Shown: piece after piece, positions 1-6,723 of the stretch
How positions within the stretch are numbered: the stretch's first letter is position 1
How the letters are laid out: every line of letters starts with the position of its first letter
From: a virus
IMG/VR virus record: IMGVR_UViG_3300028104_000058
Span: 1-31,951 of that record
Length of the DNA: 31,951 nucleotides
Direction: 5' to 3' (one strand)
Translations under genes and position numbers: made by a program
The notes under the pieces: model-generated
Databases searched by the model: none
Told to the model about the DNA's origin: nothing
Seen by the model: only the letters and a program-made list of their open reading frames with translations

Positions 1-153
1 GCCAAGGCGGTGGCCGAGGCATTGACCAAGGCCCAGGGCGAGCGTGACGCCGCCGTTGGCCTTGGCCAGCTCGGCCTCCAGCTCGGCGGCCTTGGCCACG
101 GCGGCGTCACGCTCGCCCTGGGCCTTGGTCAATGCCTCGGCCACCGCCTTGGC
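1..153. repeat. Perfect 56-bp terminal inverted repeat (foldback)
   Basis: Bases 1-56 are the exact reverse complement of 98-153, separated by a 41-base spacer (57-97). The right arm reads sensibly in the leftward gene as an Ala/Lys/Glu-rich coiled coil; the left arm is the same DNA read backwards and gives an implausible Gly/Leu continuation. The spacer holds the direct repeat GGCCTTGGCC at 58-67 and 88-97, whose GGCC ends are self-complementary. I infer a foldback made during amplification or assembly at a contig end rather than a biological element. Confidence 0.85.
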
Positions 154-471
154 CACCGGGTCGTCGCCAGCGCCGGCGTTGCCGCCGAGGGTGGCGATCA
201 GGGCGTCGACCTGGGACTTGGCGGCGTCGGGCATGGTGTCCCGCGCCTTGGTCAGGGACTCGATCAGTTCCTTGGACACGGGCTGCTCCTCTTCCTCCGC
301 CTCGGCGGCTTTGATCAACTGCTCGATCTGCTCGTCGCTCAGGTCGTCGAGCGGGTCGGCTCCGGCGGCGGACTTGAGGACCATCCACCCCTGCGCCAGA
401 TGGGCGGGGGCGTCGACGCCGGACACCTCGTCGACCCTGAGGCCCTTCATCCGTCTCGCTCGTAGTCCCAC
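1..471 (-). CDS. Head/scaffold-like protein, partial (3' end lost)
   Basis: Leftward gene running off the left edge. The N-terminus has the pattern VDEVSGVDAPAHLAQGWMVL, resembling the opening of phage prohead-protease and scaffold proteins (a 'VD-V--VD-PA' motif followed by a hydrophobic 'lvlKsA' strand). An acidic stretch and a long Ala/Lys/Glu coiled coil follow, which fits a scaffolding protein. The GTG at 471 is preferred because CTCCT (AGGAG on the coding strand, 477-481) sits 5 nt upstream; an ATG at 450 is the alternative. The reliable sequence ends near base 97, because the last part lies in the terminal foldback. A position after portal, MuF and protease fits a structural role. Function is inferred. 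Confidence 0.6.
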   Translation of the reverse strand, partial: MGLRARRMKGLRVDEVSGVDAPAHLAQGWMVLKSAAGADPLDDLSDEQIEQLIKAAEAEEEEQPVSKELIESLTKARDTMPDAAKSQVDALIATLGGNAGAGDDPVAKAVAEALTKAQGERDAAVAKAAELEAELAKANGGVTLALGLGQCLGHRLG

Positions 472-607
472 TCGGTCTCCTGAAACGACAGAAGGCCGCT
501 CGCTCCCCTCGGTGAAGAAGGGTGCGAGCGGCCTTGCGGTCTCGACTGACCGGAGACGGTACAGCGGGTGGTGCTAGGTCAGGTGGAACCTTGGAGCGAC
601 GCGCCGG
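472..607. other. Intergenic gap of about 136 bp
   Basis: The only sizeable non-coding stretch in the leftward array. It holds the 492-535 stem-loop and a weaker inverted pair, CTGACCGG (546-553) with CCGGTCAG (604-611). I see no convincing promoter on the leftward strand and no tRNA. Confidence 0.6.
492..535 (-). terminator. Stem-loop upstream of the left-edge gene
   Basis: A perfect 12-bp stem, AAGGCCGCTCGC (492-503) with GCGAGCGGCCTT (524-535), around a 20-base loop in which CCC and GGG can pair further. Read leftward, the stem ends in CTT and is followed by a moderately T-rich CTGTCGTTTC. It lies in the largest intergenic gap of the leftward array (472-607), just before the head/scaffold-like gene. 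It could be a terminator, an attenuator or an RNA-stability element. Confidence 0.5.
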
Positions 608-781
608 TCAGCAGTGAATGACGGTCCGCTCGAAGGTCAGTGCCAGTTCCTCCCTGCCGTGCAAGTCACGAACATGCCGGGCGATCTCAGCGCCTACCTT
701 GCCGACCTCGTCGCGGATGGCTGGCGTCTCCCACGCCACCGGGCAATAGGGGCACTGCAGGAATGAGGGTTCGAGAGTCAC
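608..781 (-). CDS. Small C2H2-like zinc-finger protein, 57 aa
   Basis: A CPYC knuckle (Cys10, Cys13) is followed about 24 residues later by a His-x5-His pair (HVRDLH, His36 and His41), giving a Cys2His2-type metal site on a compact protein. The GTG start overlaps the previous stop as GTGA. The ligand layout resembles a second small protein at 22480-22659, which also starts from CPYC. DNA binding or protein scaffolding is possible, but no family is recognised. Confidence 0.7.
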   Translation of the reverse strand: MTLEPSFLQCPYCPVAWETPAIRDEVGKVGAEIARHVRDLHGREELALTFERTVIHC

Positions 782-1005
782 GCCGAGACCATCGCCGCGA
801 CGTGCTCGGCGAAGTGCGCTTCGAGCACTCGCTCGACGGCGGCCCAGTACTTGCGATGCGCCGCTGCGGCGGCCTGAAACACGACGTCGGCGAACTCGCC
901 GATGGACGCTGCGCCGTGCGCCATTTCGACCTTCGGCCCCTCGTCATCGAAGTACCAGTCGCAGGACGGCACGAAGCAGAATCGGCGAACGGTCAGGGCG
1001 AACAT
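778..1005 (-). CDS. Hypothetical protein, 75 aa
   Basis: A mixed N-terminal strand region (FALTVRRFCFVPSCDWYF) and a C-terminal helical segment rich in Ala, Glu and His. The ATG lies in a TGATG overlap with the preceding gene, which rules out the longer upstream extension. Two cysteines in the N-terminal third (C10, C15) could be structural. No family recognised. Confidence 0.65.
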   Translation of the reverse strand: MFALTVRRFCFVPSCDWYFDDEGPKVEMAHGAASIGEFADVVFQAAAAAHRKYWAAVERVLEAHFAEHVAAMVSA

Positions 1006-1214
1006 CAGTCCCAGTCGCCGGGGTCGCTCGGCCACTGGTCGCCGGCGATGCGTCGGGCGAGGAGCCAGCGGGCATGACGGACTCGGCGCTTCACCGTGGC
1101 GAGCCAAGACGCGCGGTACGGCTCACCCCAGTTGCCTCGGGGGTACTCGATGGGCTGCCGGCTGATCGACACGGCCGGGAACACCTCGTCGGCCACGAAT
1201 CGGTCGCCGTCCAC
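1005..1214 (-). CDS. Hypothetical basic protein, 69 aa
   Basis: Arg- and Trp-rich C-terminal half (VKRRVRHARWLLARR) that could bind nucleic acid. It starts with GTG 15 nt after the upstream stop, and AGGA about 8 nt before the GTG acts as ribosome binding site. This is one of the few non-overlapping junctions. No family recognised. Confidence 0.6.
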   Translation of the reverse strand: MDGDRFVADEVFPAVSISRQPIEYPRGNWGEPYRASWLATVKRRVRHARWLLARRIAGDQWPSDPGDWD

Positions 1215-1229
1215 GCCCGAATCCTACCG

Positions 1230-1457
1230 CTACCCGACGTCTCCCGGCTCGACCATATCGAGGTTGCGGCCGGAGTCGAACAGCACCTCGGGGCGGCGCC
1301 GCACCTTGCCCGTGGGCGAGGCCAGCAGGCGCACCTCGACCTGGCGGCCGTCGGCGGCCCGCAGCATCTCGGCCAGCTCGGGATCGAGCAGCTGTCGCAC
1401 CCACGCCTGAACGAAGTACGGCACCTCGTCGTGGGCGGTGGGGTGGGGGCAGGCCAT
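1230..1457 (-). CDS. Hypothetical protein, 75 aa
   Basis: An N-terminal CPHP-x-AH segment precedes an amphipathic helix (VQAWVRQLLDPELAEML) and a basic beta-like region. The ATG at 1457 makes a TGATG overlap with the upstream stop; an in-frame ATG at 1475 would add six residues. It sits among small genes behind the capsid protease and could be a minor head or connector component, but nothing in the sequence shows that. Confidence 0.6.
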   Translation of the reverse strand: MACPHPTAHDEVPYFVQAWVRQLLDPELAEMLRAADGRQVEVRLLASPTGKVRRRPEVLFDSGRNLDMVEPGDVG

Positions 1458-1648
1458 CAGGACCGGCACGTCCATGAGCGAGCGGGGCGGTCGAGAGTAG
1501 CGAGCAGGTCCATGCCCTCTGCGTGCGACTGGTCGTCGCAGTTGGGCCAGCGGTCGAGGTGGAGCTCGCCGCAGATGGCCGCTTCCATGCCGTTGATGTA
1601 AGCCGCCACTCGGTCGGCGTAGTGGCGGCGTTCGGTCGCTTCGTCCAT
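1457..1648 (-). CDS. Hypothetical protein, 63 aa
   Basis: Contains a helical N-terminus (ERRHYADRVAAYINGMEAAI) and a Cys/His-containing middle (CGELHLDRWPNC). Start and stop both lie in TGATG overlaps with neighbours. No known family; Cys26, His30 and Cys37 could bind a metal, which is speculative. Confidence 0.6.
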   Translation of the reverse strand: MDEATERRHYADRVAAYINGMEAAICGELHLDRWPNCDDQSHAEGMDLLATLDRPARSWTCRS

Positions 1649-1851
1649 CAGTCCTCGGGACCTTCGGGCACCGGCAACAGCCACGGCGCCAGGCGCAAGG
1701 TGAGTGCTTCGGCAATCGTCGGCGATAGACCAGCGTCGAGAGCCGCCTGCTGGTAGGTGGCCATGCTCCGCATCACCGGTTTGACGGTGGCGACGTACTG
1801 ATCGAAGGCGGCATTGGCGGCGGTCATCATGTCGTGGACGTTCTCGGCCAT
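1648..1851 (-). CDS. Hypothetical helical protein, 67 aa
   Basis: Mostly alpha-helical, Ala- and Met-rich (MMTAANAAFDQYVATVKPVM), with an amphipathic middle and a Pro-rich acidic tail. Start ATG at 1851 is in a TGATG overlap and has GGAAGGG just upstream; a GTG at 1863 is less likely. No family recognised. Confidence 0.65.
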   Translation of the reverse strand: MAENVHDMMTAANAAFDQYVATVKPVMRSMATYQQAALDAGLSPTIAEALTLRLAPWLLPVPEGPED

Positions 1852-2192
1852 CAGCCCTTCCACCAGCTGGACCGCTTCGGCTTGCTGTAGACGACGCCGA
1901 ACACGCCGGGTTCACCTCTCGGGATCAGGTGGCCCGGCGGCCGAACAGGCACAGGGAACCCGTTCGCGACCTTCGCTCGTTGCTCGTCGATGAACACGGG
2001 CGGGGCCTGGCCGCCCCCAGCAAGTGGCTCATCGAAGGGGAGGCCGTGCGGGCACGACACGTTGCCGGCGATGTACCGGTCATGCATCTCACCGGCGAAG
2101 TTGATCGCCACGGCCTCGGGGCGGTGCTCACCGCCGCAGGTCGGACAGTCCACCTTCGGGATATCGCTGGCGCGCTCGTAGAACTTGCTCAC
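1851..2192 (-). CDS. Hypothetical zinc-ribbon-like protein, 113 aa
   Basis: Cys-containing N-terminal half with CPTCGGEH (Cys16, Cys19) and a second knuckle CPHG about 30 residues later, consistent with a treble-clef or zinc-ribbon fold. The C-terminal half is Pro-rich with VRPPGHLIPRGEPGVFG. Start is the GTG of a GTGA overlap, not the longer form beginning at 2231. Function unknown. Confidence 0.65.
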   Translation of the reverse strand: MSKFYERASDIPKVDCPTCGGEHRPEAVAINFAGEMHDRYIAGNVSCPHGLPFDEPLAGGGQAPPVFIDEQRAKVANGFPVPVRPPGHLIPRGEPGVFGVVYSKPKRSSWWKG

Positions 2193-2461
2193 GAGGGTAG
2201 GCCCAGGACGACGCCGTGCTCGGTCAGCCATGCACCAACGGCTTCGGCGTCATCGGCGTGGAACACCGCCGTGTAGGCACCGCCGCCGCTGCTGATCCCC
2301 TGAATGGGGAAGGTCCCGGTCTCCATCTGCCATGCGAGGAAGTCGCCCACCTCTCCGTTGTCCCGCGTCCTCCGCATCGACCGGCGCTCGGCTTCCGTGC
2401 GCTCGGCCTCGAAGTGGACCAGCACGCCCGACGTCACATGCCCGATGATCCGTGCTCTCAC
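2189..2461 (-). CDS. Hypothetical protein, 90 aa
   Basis: Starts with GTG overlapping the stop of the capsid-protease gene (GTGA). It has an N-terminal strand with HVTSGVLVHFEA, a basic helix, a Gly/Ser turn (ISSGGGAY) and a C-terminal acidic helix. The spacing suggests a small alpha/beta fold. Tight coupling to the protease gene suggests a head-assembly role, but this is context only. Confidence 0.65.
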   Translation of the reverse strand: MRARIIGHVTSGVLVHFEAERTEAERRSMRRTRDNGEVGDFLAWQMETGTFPIQGISSGGGAYTAVFHADDAEAVGAWLTEHGVVLGLPS

Positions 2462-4353
2462 GCCATCTCCACGGCCACGCGGGTGGCGACGCCGCCCAAG
2501 GAATACCCATTGCGAGCGCCACTGAGGATCGACGGCCAAGCGTCCTCGTTCCACACGACGCCGAGGAACACCGTCCCGGGGGCGAACGCCTTCTGCACGG
2601 TGGTGCCGTCGGCCTTGGTCATGGGCACGGTGACCTCGTACGGCCACGACACGATCTCCACCCACTCGCCGATGGCGGTCCCGTCACGGTGCTGGTCCCG
2701 GATGGTGCGGTCCCCCTTGCGGACGTGGTCCCACACCGCCTGCTGCAGATCCTCGGCGGTGGCGAAGTCGCCGTGTGCGTCGAGGTGGGCGGCGGAGGGT
2801 GACTCGGGCGAGGCCGGGTACAGCGGCGCCATCGTGTAGCGCTTGGCATCGAGGGACTTGATGGCCGGGCCGGCGACAGCCTTCATGACGGGAGGCGGTG
2901 CCTGCGGCAGACCGTCGAGGGTGTACACCGTGCGGTCGTCGCCCCACGCCAACACGATCGAGCCGAAGTGCAGCGGCGTCGGCTCGATGCCCTCGGCCAG
3001 GATGGCGGCGGCGGCCTCCTCGTCCTCGGGCTTCACGTAGGCCAGCGTGGCGTGTGCGGTGAAGATGTGGTTGGACGCCACCTCGACGCCGGCGGCCGCC
3101 AGCGTGGCGACCAGGCGCTGGCGGAACTCGGTCAGCATCGGTGCGTCGATGAGGGCGACCAACGGCCACCCGTCGTCGTCGGTGCCATGGAACCGGGCCA
3201 GGCCGCCCACCGTGCCGTTCACGGGGCCGTTGGCGGCGGCAAACGCGACCAGCGCCGCCTCGATCTTGTCCCGGTCCAGGCGCACCACGGCATCCGATCC
3301 GAGGAACCCGAGCGTGACGTGCAGGTCCTCGGGCAGTTCGCCCCCGTCGAGGGCCATGGCCCGGGCGGCGTCGGGCGGCGGGTACAGCGCCACCATGGCG
3401 GAGGTCTTCATGCCAAGCGCCTTGGACGCCAACGCCACCTCGGCGCCGGTCACATCGCCCACCGTGATCGTCGGCGTGAAGCTCGTCGCACCGGCCGGCG
3501 GTGTGATGTCCACGCTGACGTGCTTCCACTCATCGGGGCCAGCCTCGAATTCGATGTTCGGGAAGATCTGCGGCGAGACCTTCCGCCCCTTCAGCACCTC
3601 GACCAGGCGGCGCAGCAGCGCCTTGCGGGCGGGCGAGCGGGCCAGGCCGGCGGAGCGCAACAGGTAGCTGGTGCCCACGTCGTCAGCGGGGCGGATGCGG
3701 CGGGCGGGGAAGCCGGGCGGAGTCTCCACGCCGCCGGTCACGAACACCAGGTCGGCGCCCTTGGCCCACTCGGGGATGGCCTTGGCCGCCGGCATCCACA
3801 GCACCCGCCGGCCCTCGACCTTGACTTCGTAGCCCCAGGCCCCGCTGATCATGCGGGGGTCGATAGACAGGCCGCCCTCGTCGTAGTGGCCGCCGTCGGT
3901 GCCGGCCGCAGCCGTGGTCAGGTGGGTGGCGCCGTCGGGTACGTCGGTGCCGTCGAGGGCGACCACCTTGTCACCGTAGGTGATGAGCAGGCCGGGCCCG
4001 TCGACGACGTCGAGGCGCAGGCCGGCGAGCTTGACCACCACCTGGTTGCCCTCGTCGTCGGTGGTGACGATGGCGGCGGGCACCTCGTCGTAGGACTTGC
4101 GAGCCTTGCCACCGTGGGCGTTGGGCCCGGCGTACTCGCCGGTGGCGTCCTTGTGGCGAAGCTGGCAGAACCCTTTCGCCTGGTCGGGGCGCATGTGCTT
4201 CGCCGCCACCTTCACGCACTGATCGAAGTCGCCCGGCTTGCCCCACTGGATGCGGCCGCCGGCGCCACGGTTGTACCAGCGGATCAGGTGACGGGCACGG
4301 ACTTCGCCGGTGGGGTTGGCCTTGTCGGATGCGGACTTGTCGACGGCGGTCAT
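2458..4353 (-). CDS. XkdF-like prohead protease fused to a 2H phosphoesterase domain
   Basis: A 631-residue multidomain head protein. Residues about 20-85 hold a module common at the N-terminus of phage head proteins (WGKPGDFDQCV, then GFCQLRHKDATG). Residues about 315-480 look like a 2H phosphoesterase (LigT/2'-5' RNA ligase superfamily): the paired motifs are HVT at 345-347 (LHVTLGFLG) and HAT at 434-436 (FTAHATLAYV), 89 residues apart as expected. Residues about 500-631 match the XkdF-type phage serine protease: AHLDAHGDFATAEDLQ, WVEIVSWPYEV, then the late NGYSLGG with a candidate nucleophile Ser618. XkdF-like enzymes process capsid and scaffold precursors. The gene sits between MuF and the scaffold-like gene, as expected for a head protease. 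GGAGGA precedes the ATG by about 12 nt, within a TGATG overlap. Residues 90-310 are unassigned. The fusion is unusual and the phosphoesterase substrate is unknown. Confidence 0.75.
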   Translation of the reverse strand: MTAVDKSASDKANPTGEVRARHLIRWYNRGAGGRIQWGKPGDFDQCVKVAAKHMRPDQAKGFCQLRHKDATGEYAGPNAHGGKARKSYDEVPAAIVTTDDEGNQVVVKLAGLRLDVVDGPGLLITYGDKVVALDGTDVPDGATHLTTAAAGTDGGHYDEGGLSIDPRMISGAWGYEVKVEGRRVLWMPAAKAIPEWAKGADLVFVTGGVETPPGFPARRIRPADDVGTSYLLRSAGLARSPARKALLRRLVEVLKGRKVSPQIFPNIEFEAGPDEWKHVSVDITPPAGATSFTPTITVGDVTGAEVALASKALGMKTSAMVALYPPPDAARAMALDGGELPEDLHVTLGFLGSDAVVRLDRDKIEAALVAFAAANGPVNGTVGGLARFHGTDDDGWPLVALIDAPMLTEFRQRLVATLAAAGVEVASNHIFTAHATLAYVKPEDEEAAAAILAEGIEPTPLHFGSIVLAWGDDRTVYTLDGLPQAPPPVMKAVAGPAIKSLDAKRYTMAPLYPASPESPSAAHLDAHGDFATAEDLQQAVWDHVRKGDRTIRDQHRDGTAIGEWVEIVSWPYEVTVPMTKADGTTVQKAFAPGTVFLGVVWNEDAWPSILSGARNGYSLGGVATRVAVEMA

Positions 4354-4481
4354 CAGAACCGTGGTCCTCCGTTGTAGATCCGCTCTCGCATCTCACGATT
4401 GGAGCGCCGGATTACCGAGATCGTCCACGCCGAGACGGCAAGGGATGCCAGCGAGATCACGATGGTGAGCACCTCGATCAT
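4353..4481 (-). CDS. Small single-pass membrane protein, 42 aa
   Basis: Begins MIEVLTIVISLASLAVSAW, a hydrophobic transmembrane helix of about 20 residues, followed by a strongly basic tail (RRSNREMRERIYNGGPRF). This predicts N-out/C-in insertion with a cytoplasmic basic end. The start overlaps the previous stop as ATGA and the stop forms TGATG with the protease gene. It could be a holin-like or membrane-regulatory peptide; size and topology alone do not decide. Confidence 0.7.
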   Translation of the reverse strand: MIEVLTIVISLASLAVSAWTISVIRRSNREMRERIYNGGPRF

Positions 4482-4672
4482 GGCGCAGCCGCTCCTTCGG
4501 ACAAGCCGGCGGCGTGGCGGGCGAACTCGAACTCGACCAGCTCCTGCGCCTCGCCGTCGTCGTTACGGCGCTGGTAGCTCCACCGTCCGCACAAGCAGTC
4601 GCCGAACACCGCCACCGGCTCGACGCTCTCCAGTGTGGCGAGGTCGTGCGTGGTCAGCTCGTGGTCGGTCAC
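4478..4672 (-). CDS. Hypothetical protein, 64 aa
   Basis: Acidic protein with a central CLCGRWSYQRR segment (Cys-x-Cys) and the helix AQELVEFEFARHAAG. It begins at the GTG of a GTGA overlap; a GTG at 4690 would add six residues with no benefit. No family recognised. Confidence 0.65.
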   Translation of the reverse strand: MTDHELTTHDLATLESVEPVAVFGDCLCGRWSYQRRNDDGEAQELVEFEFARHAAGLSEGAAAP

Positions 4673-4761
4673 CGGCCCATCCTGTTCCACGCATGTTCGA
4701 GCAGGGCGACAAAGCCGACGACGAACAGGGCGATGCCGATGACGATGGCGAGGGCGGTCAT
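4669..4761 (-). CDS. Very small membrane peptide, 30 aa
   Basis: Sequence opens MTALAIVIGIALFVVGFVAL, a single hydrophobic helix, and ends in a short charged tail (EHAWNRMGR). It overlaps neighbours on both sides (ATGA in, GTGA out), which supports translation despite its size. It opens with the same Met-Thr-Ala residues as the membrane protein at 5143-5343. Role unknown. Confidence 0.6.
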   Translation of the reverse strand: MTALAIVIGIALFVVGFVALLEHAWNRMGR

Positions 4762-4955
4762 GCTGACTGACGGTCGCAGGACGGGCACTCGTAGGTCGAT
4801 GGACCTCGGCGAGGGAACAGCAGGAGCACCCAGCGTGACGGCCACAACCGCAGGCAGACGCCGGTCACCCGTCTCGGGCCGTCCCCCCACCATGCTGTTT
4901 GAACGACCCGTGTGACAACGGCCGAGCGGAACAGCTGCACCCGTCCGTTCCCCAC
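4758..4955 (-). CDS. Hypothetical basic protein with C-terminal CPSC knuckle, 65 aa
   Basis: Arg/Trp-rich protein (WWGDGPRRVTG, LWPSRWVLLLFPRR) ending in TYECPSCDRQ. The GTG at 4955 is chosen because GGAGG lies 8 nt upstream and the upstream TAG overlaps it as TAGTG; a GTG at 4973 is the other option. The single Cys pair could close a metal site by dimerisation. No family recognised. Confidence 0.6.
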   Translation of the reverse strand: MGNGRVQLFRSAVVTRVVQTAWWGDGPRRVTGVCLRLWPSRWVLLLFPRRGPSTYECPSCDRQSA

Positions 4956-5146
4956 TACCCGATCCTCCGACACTCACTGGCGGGGTACGGCGCCGACCCG
5001 CCGTCGTCGAAGTTGATCCGCAGCATGCCGTCGTCCCAAGCCTCCTCGACGGTGCCCTGGTTGTTGGGTTTCGGCCGATCATCGACGGCCACCCGGTCGC
5101 CGGGGCGCAACTGGCCTCGGGGGAAGGGAATCGGTGCGTCGCTCAT
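4955..5146 (-). CDS. Hypothetical small beta protein, 63 aa
   Basis: Contains RPGDRVAVDDRPKPNNQGTV, then DDGMLRINFDDGG, a pattern of short beta strands with a Gly-Asp turn typical of small SH3-like or KOW-like barrels. Start ATG overlaps the previous stop as ATGA. The fold suggestion is from pattern only. Confidence 0.65.
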   Translation of the reverse strand: MSDAPIPFPRGQLRPGDRVAVDDRPKPNNQGTVEEAWDDGMLRINFDDGGSAPYPASECRRIG

Positions 5147-5343
5147 GCCGGCGGAGCCTCCTCGGCGCGGCAGTGCTGCCACGTTCGGTAGACGATGACC
5201 GGCCACAGGGTGACGGAGGGCACCAGCAGGATCGGGCCGGTGCTGTCCTCCCTCGGCCACTTGCGGTCAGACCAGCGAGCCACGGCCCAGAGGGCGACGC
5301 CGATCAGGTAGTAGGCGAGGGCGATGAGGGCGAAGGCAGTCAT
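5143..5343 (-). CDS. Two-segment membrane protein, 66 aa
   Basis: Starts MTAFALIALAYYLIGVALW (transmembrane), then a charged turn (RWSDRKWPREDSTG), a second moderately hydrophobic segment (PILLVPSVTLWPVIVY) and a charged tail. AAGGAG sits 6 nt before the ATG, and the start overlaps the MuF stop as ATGA. A hairpin membrane protein of this size next to head genes could be a holin; this is not proven. Confidence 0.65.
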   Translation of the reverse strand: MTAFALIALAYYLIGVALWAVARWSDRKWPREDSTGPILLVPSVTLWPVIVYRTWQHCRAEEAPPA

Positions 5344-6251
5344 GCGGCGCTCCTTCTCGGGGTGGCGGATTTCACGATGAGTCGGCACCGGCAGTTCGGA
5401 TGCGCCGGCGGGTGCAGCACCGGGCCGGCGAGCGTCTGGAACGGCTCGGTCAGGCCCTCGACTTCGACACCGGACATGGGCCGGCAGATGAGGCAGATGC
5501 GGCCATCCTCGGCGCTGCTGCGCTTGAACTCGGGCGCTGTGACCCACACTCGCACGACGCCGTCGGGGTACACACCGGCGGCTACAGCCGCCCGGTAGCC
5601 CTCCATCGCCCCCATGTTGGACGCACGCAGCAGTTCCGTGCGGGCGATGGTGCGGGCCTGGTGGGTGAGCAGCCTTGATCGGTACTGCCCCACCAGCCGG
5701 TCGATGCGGGCCGCCGACATCGGCGTCTTCGCCGACTCCAGCGCCCGCCGGCGGTTGGCCACGGCGTTGGCCCAGCGGGGATGCAGGCCGATCACGTCTC
5801 GCACATCGGCGGTGACCTGGTCGACGCTGCGGCCCTCACGCAGCCCACGGACGATGATCGCCCGCACGGCGTCTCGGGCGGTGGCGGTGATGCCGTCCAC
5901 CAGTTCGCTGGCGTGGGCCTCGGCAACGGCCAGGGCCCGGGCGGGCACCAGGTCGAAGGAGACGCCGATGTCGGCTCTGGCCCGGTCCATGCCCCGCAAC
6001 GCCACGTCGGCCAGCGCCGGGCGCACGACACGGAGCAGCCGCCGGCGGATGCCGGACCAGTCGATGCCGGAGGACGGGTCGTCGTCTCCCCGGCTCAACA
6101 GCTCGGCCAGCGTGGAGCCCAGCAGCAGGAACGGAGCGGCCAGGGCGGCGGCCAGCGAGCGGGCCAGGGACTCGTCGCCGGCCGCCTTGGCGATGGCGTC
6201 GGGTGTGGGCTTCGGGGCGGGACGGTAGGCGCGGGTGGCGACGATGGTCAT
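5340..6251 (-). CDS. MuF-like phage head morphogenesis protein, 303 aa
   Basis: The C-terminal third carries the MuF (Mu F / SPP1 gp7) signature: ARTELLRASNMG, then the Cys pair ICLICRPMSG and the closing HPPAHPNCRCRL. In this family the Cys/His cluster is the conserved core. MuF proteins associate with the portal and enter the capsid, aiding assembly or early ejection. The N-terminal two thirds is Ala/Arg-rich and helical. ATG at 6251 makes an ATGA overlap with the upstream gene, so a longer reading to 6641 is rejected. Its place after the portal gene fits the classic portal-MuF order, here with two small genes inserted between. No toxin domain is seen at either end. Confidence 0.85.
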   Translation of the reverse strand: MTIVATRAYRPAPKPTPDAIAKAAGDESLARSLAAALAAPFLLLGSTLAELLSRGDDDPSSGIDWSGIRRRLLRVVRPALADVALRGMDRARADIGVSFDLVPARALAVAEAHASELVDGITATARDAVRAIIVRGLREGRSVDQVTADVRDVIGLHPRWANAVANRRRALESAKTPMSAARIDRLVGQYRSRLLTHQARTIARTELLRASNMGAMEGYRAAVAAGVYPDGVVRVWVTAPEFKRSSAEDGRICLICRPMSGVEVEGLTEPFQTLAGPVLHPPAHPNCRCRLIVKSATPRRSAA

Positions 6252-6451
6252 CGGCTGTCCCGTCGTGACCGCCTCCACCATGGCAACTCCAACCGGCGAA
6301 CTCGCTCGGCCAGCCGCGAAATCTCCCTGGCGTCGACAACGCTCCGACGATGCAGCACGCCGATCCAGAATGCGGCCTGCTCCAGCGTCTCGATCTCGAC
6401 CCGAGGACCGGACTCCGGCGGACCGTCGTTGCGGCTTGACACGACGCTCAT
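6248..6451 (-). CDS. Hypothetical protein, 67 aa
   Basis: Central helix ETLEQAAFWIGVLHRRSVVD and a basic tail (RLELPWWRRSRRDSR) suggest a nucleic-acid or membrane-surface interaction. ATGA overlaps on both sides. It lies between a Cys-rich small protein and MuF, inside the portal-MuF interval. No family recognised. Confidence 0.6.
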   Translation of the reverse strand: MSVVSSRNDGPPESGPRVEIETLEQAAFWIGVLHRRSVVDAREISRLAERVRRLELPWWRRSRRDSR

Positions 6452-6723
6452 GCCGCCACCGTCGCCCTACACGACGACTTGCCGCAGCTACCGGTGCGAC
6501 CGGCTCGCACGTCGGCCGCACGCACGAATACCATGCCGTCCTCGCACCAGCAGGTGACGAGCAGCCGGTCGCCTTCGTGATGGCCCTCCGCTCCCCGCTG
6601 GCGTTCGTAGGCCATCTTCGCCGCCGTGCAATCTGGTCCACGGCAGCCGAGATTCTGGTACCCGTTGTGTGTCCCGTGCCGAGGATCGCCGTCGCCGGGC
6701 GAGATGCGCTTCGCCTTCGTCAC
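6448..6723 (-). CDS. Small Cys-rich protein with GT-x-NGY-x-GCRG motif, 91 aa
   Basis: Contains HGTHNGYQNLGCRGPDCTAA, a motif recurring in actinophage proteins as 'GT-NGY-N-GCRC-DC', with Cys and His placed for metal binding; a second cluster is VTCWCEDG. A related arrangement is seen in some HNH-like or zinc-binding phage proteins, but no His-Asn-His core is visible. Start is the GTG of a GTGA overlap with the portal stop. Role unknown. Confidence 0.65.
   Translation of the reverse strand: MTKAKRISPGDGDPRHGTHNGYQNLGCRGPDCTAAKMAYERQRGAEGHHEGDRLLVTCWCEDGMVFVRAADVRAGRTGSCGKSSCRATVAA

Noticed and set aside
1-153. Protelomerase-type hairpin telomere
   Set aside because: A telomere read-through would be a continuous palindrome without a 41-base spacer, and no protelomerase gene is present.
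2968-4377. Long plus-strand open frame (469 codons)
   Set aside because: It is antisense to the protease/phosphoesterase gene, His/Gly/Arg-rich with no motif, and arises from high third-position GC.
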